Position numbers and translations under genes: made by a program. Shown in pieces: positions 1 through 7,175 of a stretch of 10,979 nt of DNA (position 1 is its first letter; each line of letters opens with the position of its first letter). The notes under the pieces were generated by a model that saw only the letters and a program-made list of their open reading frames with translations, was not told where the DNA came from and ran no database searches. The stretch comes from an uncultured Eubacteriales bacterium. GTDB lineage: Bacteria > Bacillota > Clostridia > Oscillospirales > Oscillospiraceae. The stretch is taken from NCBI GenBank assembly GCA_900551355.1, contig URVR01000043.1, positions 1 to 10,979 on the forward strand, written 5' to 3'.

Positions 1-1
1 C

Positions 2-286
2 GACAGCGGCAGCATCTTTGTCAGCGGCTCCGGTGCGGCGCTGGACCGCAGCAACATCTGGCGGGAGATGAAGCAGCTGTGCCGCGCGGCGGGCGTGGCG
101 GAGGAAAAGGTGTTCCCCCACAACCTGCGCCACCTGTTTGCCCGCAGCTTCTACGCGCTGGACACCGACCTCGGCAAGCTGGCCGATTTGCTGGGCCACA
201 GCAGCATCGAAACGACCCGGCTCTACATCCGCAGCACCGGCGCCGAGCACCGCCGCTGTCTGGACAGGATGCGGCTGGTGATCTGA
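2..286 (+). CDS. Tyrosine recombinase/integrase, C-terminal fragment (5' end outside window)
   Basis: The frame is open from the left edge to a TGA at 284-286, so only about the last 94 residues are present. They carry the back half of a tyrosine recombinase catalytic domain: the His-x-x-Arg box (HNLRH), the LLGHSS histidine, and the nucleophilic tyrosine in TTRLYIRS, followed by a short C-terminal tail. Members of this family cut and rejoin DNA through a covalent 3'-phosphotyrosine. The first catalytic Arg and the Lys lie upstream and cannot be checked. The ATG at 68 is internal: homologous sequence (IFVSGSGAALDRSNIW) is already in frame before it. The gene could be a Xer-like enzyme, an element integrase, or a DNA invertase for the nearby surface-protein region; the fragment does not decide. 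Family assignment is firm, role unknown. Confidence 0.88.
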   Translation, partial: DSGSIFVSGSGAALDRSNIWREMKQLCRAAGVAEEKVFPHNLRHLFARSFYALDTDLGKLADLLGHSSIETTRLYIRSTGAEHRRCLDRMRLVI

Positions 287-593
287 CGCGGAATGCGTTT
301 CACCGGCGGGCAATTTGTTACGAACTGTCCGTGAAAACGCTTTCGCAGAGTAAAGAATTCTCGATTTTTCTCTGAAAGAAAGTTGAATTACAATAATCAC
401 GAAGCATTAAAAGCGATATATCGCGCTATTTCGGGTGGAAAATGGCCGCCGCGCGTTTCTCAGGGACACCGGATCTCGCCGGAAAAGTGATTCATTTTAT
501 GCAAACCAGGAATATTTCTGTACATTCTGGAAGATTTAATCTTTTTTTAACATTTATTTATGAGTTTTTTCGCATTTGACGGCCCCAAGTCCC
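287..593. other. AT-rich intergenic region with no gene
   Basis: No plausible coding frame was seen between the recombinase stop and the promoter at 594. The stretch is much richer in A and T than the flanking genes. It contains an interrupted inverted repeat (CTTTC-GC-AGAG at 340-350 against CTCTGAAAG at 371-379), a perfect 12-base palindrome at 413-424, and T-rich runs at 541-570. No clear T-tailed terminator for the recombinase is visible. Confidence 0.5.
413..424. repeat. 12-base perfect palindrome (GCGATATATCGC)
   Basis: GCGATATATCGC reads the same on both strands. It sits about 170 bases upstream of the surface-protein promoter and 130 bases after the recombinase stop. It could be a binding site for a dimeric regulator or recombinase, but nothing in the sequence shows that it is used. 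Confidence 0.35.
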
Positions 594-622
594 TTGATTT
601 ATGCCGCGGATATTGATATACT
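594..622 (+). promoter_or_regulatory. Promoter of the surface-protein gene (extended -10)
   Basis: TTGATT (594-599) is followed after exactly 17 bases by TATACT (617-622). A TG dinucleotide one base upstream (614-615) makes an extended -10. Transcription should start near 629, giving a leader of about 120 nt before the start codon at 751. This is a near-consensus sigma-A promoter. Confidence 0.8.
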
Positions 623-640
623 GTGACCGTGAAAAGCGAA

Positions 641-691
641 CCGGACTTTCCGGGTCTGTGTTCTACAACAGAATGATGTTTCCGTTGTAGA
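641..691 (+). promoter_or_regulatory. Structured 5' leader with two hairpins
   Basis: Within the leader, CCGGA (641-645) pairs with TCCGG (649-653) around a 3-base loop. TCTACAAC (662-669) pairs perfectly with GTTGTAGA (684-691) around a 14-base loop. GTGT (658-661) and ACAC (698-701) could extend the second stem across a bulge. There is no T-run, so this is not a terminator. A stabilising mRNA leader is the likeliest role; no known riboswitch class was recognised. Confidence 0.45.
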
Positions 692-750
692 CCGCGGACA
701 CGGCGGGGATGGGGAGCCGATCAACAAAATTTTTATGGAGGAAATCAAAC

Positions 751-1584
751 ATGAAGAAGATCATCGCAACTGTTCTGGCGATGGTGATGGCTATGGCTCT
801 GTGTGTCACTGCTTTCGCAGTCAACTACTCCGATGGCTATTACTTCGCCAATGGCAAGTGGAACAAGATCGACCTGACCAAGGTCTCTGTTTCCTACACC
901 AACCCCAGCGAGACCAAGACTGACGGCAAGGTCGTCAGCGCCAAGATCGGTTACTACACCCTGAAGGAGACTGGCAAGGCTGACGTCGTTCTGGTCGAGG
1001 TCGACAAGGATGATGCCACCTATCAGATCAAGGCTGACTCCACCGTCAAGTATCTGCAGGAGTCCAACGGCAATCAGGACAAGGCTTACACCCTGACCGG
1101 CACCAAGCTGACCTCCAGCGATAAGTGCGGCGAGGCCAAGTTCACCGGCACCGTGTATCAGTCCGGCGACAAGTATTACACTACTGGTTCTTCCAACACC
1201 TATATGCTGATCAATGGCCAGGTTGTTTCCGTCGTTGAGACCACCGTCACCATCAATGATCACGACTTCGAGATCCAGACCAAGGCTGTTGATGCTAAGG
1301 GCGTCCTGACCGGTACTGCCAAGTGCAAGAACTGCACCCAGACCGCTACCCTGACCAACAAGCTGTCCGCGATCCCCGTGGGTGCCAAGAGCCAGGTTGT
1401 CACCGTTGCTGGTATGACCGATACTTGCTACCTGTACTGGACCGAGGCTGGTAAAACCAACAATGGCAGCAGCAATGCCAACTCCCCCAAGACCTTCGAC
1501 GCCGGTGTCGCTATGTACGCTGGTATGGCTCTGATGAGCGTTGCTGGTTCCGCTGTTGTGATCGGCAAGAAGAAGGAGTTCTAA
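751..1584 (+). CDS. Secreted, C-terminally anchored surface protein of unknown function
   Basis: The predicted protein has 277 residues. Start chosen at ATG 751: it has GGAGG at 737-741 with 9-base spacing and opens directly into a signal peptide, whereas the ATG at 709 adds 14 non-conserved residues. Residues 1-23 form the signal (MKK, hydrophobic core, then AFA before V24). The body is rich in Lys, Thr, Ser and Val, consistent with a beta-rich extracellular domain, and has a CKNC pair plus two isolated Cys. The C-terminus has SPKTFDAG (245-252), a hydrophobic segment (about 251-271) and a GKKKEF tail, the layout of a cell-wall sorting or membrane-anchor signal, though not a classic LPXTG. 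Codon choice (many GCT, GTT, GGT, AAG) differs from the GCC/GCG-rich neighbours and suggests strong expression. Family not recognised; localisation is inferred with fair confidence. Confidence 0.85.
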   Translation: MKKIIATVLAMVMAMALCVTAFAVNYSDGYYFANGKWNKIDLTKVSVSYTNPSETKTDGKVVSAKIGYYTLKETGKADVVLVEVDKDDATYQIKADSTVKYLQESNGNQDKAYTLTGTKLTSSDKCGEAKFTGTVYQSGDKYYTTGSSNTYMLINGQVVSVVETTVTINDHDFEIQTKAVDAKGVLTGTAKCKNCTQTATLTNKLSAIPVGAKSQVVTVAGMTDTCYLYWTEAGKTNNGSSNANSPKTFDAGVAMYAGMALMSVAGSAVVIGKKKEF

Positions 1585-1604
1585 TTTAGAACGTAGTTCT
1601 TAAC

Positions 1605-1637
1605 AAAAAAGACGAGGCTTCGGCCTCGTCTTTTTTT
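1605..1637 (+). terminator. Intrinsic terminator after the surface-protein gene
   Basis: GACGAGGC (1611-1618) and GCCTCGTC (1623-1630) form a perfect 8-bp stem capped by a TTCG tetraloop, followed by seven T. The A-run at 1605-1610 can pair with the T-run, lengthening the stem and making it potentially bidirectional. It isolates the surface gene from dnaG. Confidence 0.93.
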
Positions 1638-1699
1638 GTGCGCGGCACCTCCGCCCCCGCGATGAGATCACAACAGCGCTGTCTTTTTTCAAATTTTTT

Positions 1700-1731
1700 C
1701 GCAAAAAAAGAGGAAGTCGCCGTTTTTTGCG
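1700..1731. repeat. 9-bp inverted repeat over the dnaG promoter
   Basis: CGCAAAAAA (1700-1708) is the exact reverse complement of TTTTTTGCG (1723-1731), with a 14-base spacer. It lies immediately upstream of the -10 box at 1733. A further T6 run (1694-1699) precedes the left arm, so the left arm can also fold with it. It may be an operator or A-tract curved DNA at the promoter. Confidence 0.5.
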
Positions 1732-1732
1732 G

Positions 1733-1738
1733 TATACT
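1733..1738 (+). promoter_or_regulatory. Likely -10 box of the dnaG-rpoD promoter
   Basis: TATACT lies 67 bases upstream of the dnaG start, after the terminator of the preceding gene. No good -35 hexamer is found 16-18 bases upstream; that space is filled by the CGCAAAAAA/TTTTTTGCG inverted repeat. The promoter may therefore be weak, activator-dependent or helped by A-tract DNA. Confidence 0.55.
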
Positions 1739-1804
1739 CTATCATGACGGTTCGTTGCATGCGTCTATGCAAGCCGCCTATCCCGGGAAAGGAGGTACGT
1801 TTCC

Positions 1805-3573
1805 GTGTTCGACCAGCGCTTTCTGGACGAGCTGATCGCCCGCAGCGACATCGTGGACGTGGTGTCCGGCTACGTCGCCCTGCAGCGCAAGGGCGGCAAC
1901 CTGTTCGGCCTGTGCCCGTTCCACAACGAAAAGACGCCCTCCTTCTCTGTGTCGCCGGACAAGCAGATCTATCACTGCTTCGGCTGCAAAAAGGGCGGCG
2001 GCGTCATCAACTTCATCATGGACATCGAAAACCTCACCTTCCCCGAGGCAGTGCGGTTTCTGGCCAAGCGGGCCAACCTGCCGGTGCCGGAGGAGGAAGA
2101 GCAGAGCGGCGCGGACAAGCTGCGCCGCCGGGTGCTGGACCTGAACCGGGACGCCGCCCGCTGGTACTACGACCTGCTGTGCTCCCCGGAGGGCGCGGCG
2201 GTGCAGGCCTATCTGGACAAGCGGCAGATACGCAAAAGCATCGCCGTCCGCTTCGGCATGGGCGCGTCCCCCGACCGGTGGGACGGGCTGCTCACCGCCA
2301 TGACCCGCAAGGGCTACTCCAAGCAGGAGCTGCTGGCCGCGGGGCTGGTGGTCAACGGCAGGAACGGCCGGCTGTACGACAAGTTCCGCAACCGGCTGAT
2401 GCTGCCAGTCATCGACACACGGGGCGATGTGGTGGGCTTCGGCAGCCGCGTCATCGACAACTCCGAGCCGAAGTACATGAATACCACCGAGACCATTACA
2501 TATAGTAAACGGCGTATCCTCTACGGCCTGAACCTGGCCAAAAAGACCAAGCGGCCCAACATCATCCTCTGCGAGGGCAATCTGGATGTGGTGACGCTGC
2601 ACCAGGCCGGATTCGACAACGCCGTGGCCTCTATGGGCACGGCTCTCACGGTGGAGCAGACCCGTCTGCTCAGCCGGTTCACCAAGGAGCTGGTGCTGTG
2701 CTACGACAACGACAACGCCGGTCAGATGGCCACCCAGCGGGCGCTGGAGCTGCTGAACAACTCCGAATTCACCGTCAAGGTCCTGAAGCTGCCCAACCGC
2801 ATGGTGGACGGCAAGCCCACCAAGCAGGACGCCGACGATTTTATCAAAAACCACGGCCCCGCCGCCTTTGAAAACCTGCTGTCCGGCAGCGAGAACGGCG
2901 TGGAGTTCCGCATGACCCAGATCGCCGCCCGGTACGACCTTACCTCCGACGAGGGGCGCATCGGCTACGCCGGGGAGATGGCGGATGAATTATGTAAACT
3001 CGAAAACGCCGTGGAGCGGGACGTGTACACCAACCGCGCCGCCCAGACGGCGGGCCTGTCGCCGGAGGCCATGAAGCTGGAGGTGCAGCGCGCCTTCCGG
3101 CGCCGCACCGCCCGCGACCGGAAAATACAGGAACGGCAGGAGCTGAACCTGAGCCGCAGTCTCCAGCCCACGGAGCGGGCCATCCGCTACGACGATCTGC
3201 GCAGCGCCATGGCCGAGGAGGGCGTCATCCGCCTGCTGATGCAGGACGACAGCCTGTTTCCCGACCAGCCGCCCCTGCGGGAGGAGGAGTTCTCCTCGCC
3301 CCTGCTGGGCCGGATCTACAGCGAGCTGTGGCGCTGCCGGGGCGGCAGCAGCATGGCGGCGCTGTCCGCCGCGCTGACGCCGGAGGAGATGAGCCATCTG
3401 ACCACGCTCCTGCAGAAGCCGGAGTCCGCCGCCAACGCTCCCCAGGCGCTGGCAGACTATATCCGCATCATCCGCGAGGAATGTGCCAAACGCAGCGGCC
3501 GCAGCACCATGGACGCGCTGGCTGCCGCCCGCGATACCTATAAAGACAAGAAAGGTTACGGAGGAAAGCGAAC

Positions 3574-3577
<4 letters not shown>
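1805..3577 (+). CDS. dnaG: DNA primase
   Basis: The 590-residue protein, normal length for bacterial primase, makes the short RNA primers for lagging-strand replication. Start is GTG 1805, with AAAGGAGG at 1788-1795 and 9-base spacing. The N-terminal CHC2 zinc finger has its ligands as C37, H40, C58 and C61. The RNA polymerase core follows, including the PKYMN and YSKRRILYGL stretches. The TOPRIM fold has E257 in EGNLD and the metal-binding pair D301/D303 in CYDNDNAG. The last 140 or so residues should be the helicase (DnaB)-binding domain, which is poorly conserved. The TOPRIM motifs vary from the more usual EGYMD and DGD forms, but the acidic residues are kept. The stop overlaps the rpoD start (ATGA), the classic macromolecular-synthesis operon without rpsU. 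Confidence 0.98.
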
Positions 3578-4983
<1,406 letters not shown>

Positions 4984-4996
4984 ACCCCGACGACTG

Positions 4997-5025
4997 AAAA
5001 GGCCCGGCCTAAGGCCGGGTCTTTT
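4997..5025. terminator. Bidirectional terminator between rpoD and the zinc-ribbon/manA genes
   Basis: CCCGGCC (5003-5009) and GGCCGGG (5013-5019) form a stem with a TAA loop. It extends through one G-U pair to AAAAGG on the left and TCTTTT on the right, about 13 bp. The T-run ends the plus-strand dnaG-rpoD transcript. Read on the minus strand, the A-run becomes a TTTT tail after the zinc-ribbon gene, which stops at 5038, so one hairpin serves two convergent operons. Confidence 0.88.
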
Positions 5026-5037
5026 GCTGTCTCGGTT

Positions 5038-5277
5038 TTACTTTTTCCAGTGCTTCAGATTGGGCACCACGGCCTCCATGTGGGCGCGGACCTGCTCCGC
5101 CGGCCAGCTGTCGCTGGCCATGTGCGTCACGCAGAAGTCGATGAGCTGCTCCTTGCTAGTGTACTTGAACGTACCGTCGGCGTAGCACCACTTGCAGTAT
5201 TCCTCGTTGAAGGCGCCGTCAGGCTCCCTGCTGGTGGTGGCATCCTCCAGCGGCATCCCGCAGCACTGGCAGATCAG
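5038..5277 (-). CDS. Small zinc-ribbon protein (Zn_ribbon_2-like), start unresolved
   Basis: The reading frame resembles the putative zinc-ribbon family (PF12674 type): CQCCGMPLE, then EEYCKWCYADGTF, FCVTHM and a C-terminal VPNLKHWKK. The function of the family is unknown; the paired cysteines presumably bind zinc. The only in-frame ATG is at 5256, but starting there would remove the first cysteine knuckle (CQCC, 5260-5271), which is encoded just upstream. No ATG, GTG or TTG lies in frame between the manA stop and that knuckle; CTG codons at 5277 and 5286 are the only near-start codons, and no good ribosome binding site precedes any of them. The frame is the same as manA, separated by one TGA at 5308-5310. 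Options are non-AUG or reinitiated start, stop readthrough, a sequencing error, or decay. The coordinates given use CTG 5277 as a working start. Confidence 0.7.
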   Translation of the reverse strand: MICQCCGMPLEDATTSREPDGAFNEEYCKWCYADGTFKYTSKEQLIDFCVTHMASDSWPAEQVRAHMEAVVPNLKHWKK

Positions 5278-5290
5278 CTGCCGCAGACAA

Positions 5291-5305
5291 GCAACAGACT
5301 GTTGC
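5291..5305 (-). repeat. Short inverted repeat just after the manA stop
   Basis: GCAACAG and CTGTTGC flank a single base, allowing a 5-bp stem with a 5-base loop. It begins 2 bases after the manA TGA. CCGCA and TGCGG (5281-5285 and 5303-5307) offer a competing outer stem. There is no T-run, so it is not a terminator. A role in reinitiation or readthrough is possible but unproven. Confidence 0.4.
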
Positions 5306-5307
5306 GG

Positions 5308-6276
5308 TCACACCCGGCTCAGCAGCACGCGGCAGGCACCCTCCACGGCACAGTCCCCCAGTGCCGCGGGCAGAAGGTACGAGTCCCCCTGCCGCAGAGG
5401 ATACCGGACGCCGCCGTGGATGACGGCGCCCTCCCCCGCCACGCACAGCAGATGCCGGAAGGAGTCGCCGCCGCAGTGCAGTGCCGCGGCGGTGCGGACA
5501 TCCAGACGCTCCACGGAGAAGTAACCGCAGGCGAACAGCTCCGCCGCCGTGTACCCCTCGTGCGCTGTGACGGCGCGGGGCGCACATGCCCGGGCCGCCA
5601 GCGGCGCGTAGTTCAGTACCGCCGCCGCCCGGTCCAGGTGCAGGGGCCGCAGCTGCCCGTCGGCGCCCCGGCGCTGGTAGTCATAGACCCGGAAGGTGGT
5701 GTTGGAGTTCTGCTGGATCTCGGCGATGAGGATGCCGGCGCAGATGGCGTGGATGGTGCCGGGCAGGATGAAGAACGTATCGCCCTTCTGCACCGGCACC
5801 CGGTTCAGCACCTGGCAGATGGTGCCGTCCTCCGCCCGGCGGCGGAACTCCTCCGGCGTGATCTCCCGGGAAAAGCCGAAGTAGATGGCGGCGCCCTCGT
5901 CGCAGTCCACGATGTACCACATCTCGGCCTTCCCCGCCTCGCCCTGCTCCCGCAGGGCCGTCTCATCGGAGGGATGCACCTGGATGGACAGATCCTTCCG
6001 GGCGTCGATGAGCTTCACCAGCAGCGGAAAGTCCTTCATCCCCGCGCAGTCCGTGCCCCAGAAGGCGTCCTTGTCCAGCGCCGCCAGCTCGTCGGGGGTC
6101 TTCCCCGCCAGCGGGCCGCTCTCCACCGCGGAGACGCCCTCCACCCGCTGGGCCAGCTCCCAGCTCTCCGCCGTGATGTCCGGCGCGTCCGCCTTGTGAT
6201 AGTCTCTGCGCAGGCGATCCCCGCCCCAGAGATAGTCCTTGTAGCACGGGTGCAGCTTCAGCGGTGTGAGTTCCAT
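5308..6276 (-). CDS. manA: Mannose-6-phosphate isomerase, class I
   Basis: The 322-residue protein interconverts mannose-6-phosphate and fructose-6-phosphate in the cytoplasm, linking mannose use and GDP-mannose supply to glycolysis. It has the bacterial short type I fold (a cupin). Visible features are the N-terminal KLHPCYKDYLWGGDRL, the zinc ligands Q99 and H101 in IQVHPSDE, E118 in KAEMWYI, H176 in LPGTIHAI, and catalytic R196 in NSNTTFRVYDY. Length is typical for Firmicute ManA. Start ATG 6276 gives the conserved N-terminus; GGAGG lies only 3 bases upstream, with AAGGGG about 10 bases upstream as an alternative. It is transcribed divergently from sdaAB from its own promoter. Its TGA is followed in the same frame by the zinc-ribbon coding sequence, so the two are probably on one transcript. 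Confidence 0.96.
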   Translation of the reverse strand: MELTPLKLHPCYKDYLWGGDRLRRDYHKADAPDITAESWELAQRVEGVSAVESGPLAGKTPDELAALDKDAFWGTDCAGMKDFPLLVKLIDARKDLSIQVHPSDETALREQGEAGKAEMWYIVDCDEGAAIYFGFSREITPEEFRRRAEDGTICQVLNRVPVQKGDTFFILPGTIHAICAGILIAEIQQNSNTTFRVYDYQRRGADGQLRPLHLDRAAAVLNYAPLAARACAPRAVTAHEGYTAAELFACGYFSVERLDVRTAAALHCGGDSFRHLLCVAGEGAVIHGGVRYPLRQGDSYLLPAALGDCAVEGACRVLLSRV

Positions 6277-6312
6277 GATCCTCCAGCCCCTTTTCGTTGT
6301 GATATCGCCCGT

Positions 6313-6341
6313 ATCATACCACGCCCGCCCCCGGATGACAA
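6313..6341 (-). promoter_or_regulatory. Promoter of manA (minus strand)
   Basis: Read on the minus strand, TTGTCA (6336-6341) is followed after 17 bases by TATGAT (6313-6318). Transcription would start near 6305, about 30 nt before the manA start codon. It lies back to back with the sdaAB promoter. Confidence 0.75.
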
Positions 6342-6421
6342 GGCATATCTGTTCCCCGCCGGGAAGCGCCGCACCGTTGGAAAAATATTTGTTTTGTCCT
6401 CTCGCATTCGGGAAGAATGTA

Positions 6422-6430
6422 TGCTATGAT
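6422..6430 (+). promoter_or_regulatory. Extended -10 promoter of the sdaAB-sdaAA-cupin operon
   Basis: TGC-TATGAT forms an extended -10 box (6425-6430 with TG at 6422-6423). The hexamer 17 bases upstream (TCGCAT) is a poor -35, which the TG extension can compensate. The predicted start near 6437 leaves a leader of about 37 nt, too short for a riboswitch. Confidence 0.6.
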
Positions 6431-6473
6431 GGCGGTACTATCTGCTTTCCATTCCACGAAAGGAGTTTTTCCT

Positions 6474-7175
6474 ATGCTGGATATTTTCGACATTCTGGGG
6501 CCTGTGATGATCGGCCCGTCCAGCTCCCACACGGCGGGCGCGGCCCGGATCGGCTCCATGGCCCGCTCCCTGCTGGGTGCGCCGCCGGTAAAGGCCGCCA
6601 TCCACCTGTACGGCTCCTTTGCCGAGACAGGCGCGGGCCACGGCACCGACCGCGCGCTGGTGGGCGGTCTGCTGGGCATGAAGCCCGACGACCCCCGGCT
6701 GCCCTTCGCCTTTGACGAGGCGAAGAAGGTTGGTCTGACCTACACCATCGACGAGATCAGCCTGCGGGACGCCCACCCCAACACCGCCGTCATTGAGGCA
6801 TGGTCCGCCGACGGCAAAACCCTGGTGATGCAGGCGTCGTCCCTGGGCGGCGGACGCATCATGGTCAACAAGCTGGACGGCATCGACGTCAACTTCACCG
6901 GCATGTACAACACGCTGGTCATCCGCAATGAGGACGCCAGCGGCACGGTGGCGGCGGTGACGTCCATCCTCAGCCAGCTGCGGGTCAATGTGGCCAACAT
7001 GAGCCTGTACCGCCACAAGCGGGGCGGCGACGCCCTGATGGTCATTGAGACGGATCAGCACCTCAAGCCCAATCAGGTGGCGTTTCTGTCGGAGCTGCCG
7101 GGGATCCTTTCCATGACCTACTACGACAAGGAGGAGGATGAAGATGTCTCTGGATTCGATGAAGGAGATCTTTGA
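6474..7175 (+). CDS. sdaAB: L-serine dehydratase, iron-sulfur type, beta subunit
   Basis: With SdaAA this 233-residue subunit forms the [4Fe-4S] enzyme that converts L-serine to pyruvate and ammonia. Start ATG 6474 has GAAAGGAG at 6458-6465 and 8-base spacing; the in-frame ATG at 6417 lies upstream of the promoter's -10 and is rejected. The N-terminal half has the family hallmark IGPSSSHTAG (residues 13-22), then the serine dehydratase beta fold with GHGTDRALVGGLLGM. From about residue 146 to the end an ACT domain is visible (NTLVIRNEDASGTVAAVTSI, then RVNVANMSLYRHKRGGDALM), probably for effector or substrate sensing. The C-terminus overlaps the start of sdaAA by 32 bases, so the two are translationally coupled for one-to-one assembly. 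Confidence 0.97.
   Translation: MLDIFDILGPVMIGPSSSHTAGAARIGSMARSLLGAPPVKAAIHLYGSFAETGAGHGTDRALVGGLLGMKPDDPRLPFAFDEAKKVGLTYTIDEISLRDAHPNTAVIEAWSADGKTLVMQASSLGGGRIMVNKLDGIDVNFTGMYNTLVIRNEDASGTVAAVTSILSQLRVNVANMSLYRHKRGGDALMVIETDQHLKPNQVAFLSELPGILSMTYYDKEEDEDVSGFDEGDL

Noticed and set aside
594..691. Invertible promoter flanked by inverted repeats
   Set aside because: The only strong inverted repeat (662-669/684-691) encloses 14 bases of leader, not the promoter.
709..750. Upstream ATG at 709 as start of the surface protein
   Set aside because: It would place 14 polar residues before a textbook signal peptide, while ATG 751 has the properly spaced GGAGG.
1778..2854. Long minus-strand open frame opposite dnaG
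   Set aside because: No domain or ribosome binding site; it is a shadow of dnaG.
5287..5310. Selenocysteine reading of the manA TGA, suggested by a hairpin with GU in its loop
   Set aside because: The hairpin begins only 2 bases after the TGA, closer than known bacterial SECIS elements, the stem is short, and no selenoprotein family has Sec at a ManA C-terminus.
5050..6429. Long plus-strand open frame of 459 codons opposite manA and the zinc-ribbon gene
   Set aside because: It is antisense to a well-supported manA, has no recognisable domain and arises from GC-rich codon structure on the other strand.
6417..6473. Upstream ATG at 6417 as start of SdaAB
   Set aside because: It overlaps the extended -10 promoter and lacks a ribosome binding site; ATG 6474 has both a good site and the conserved N-terminus.
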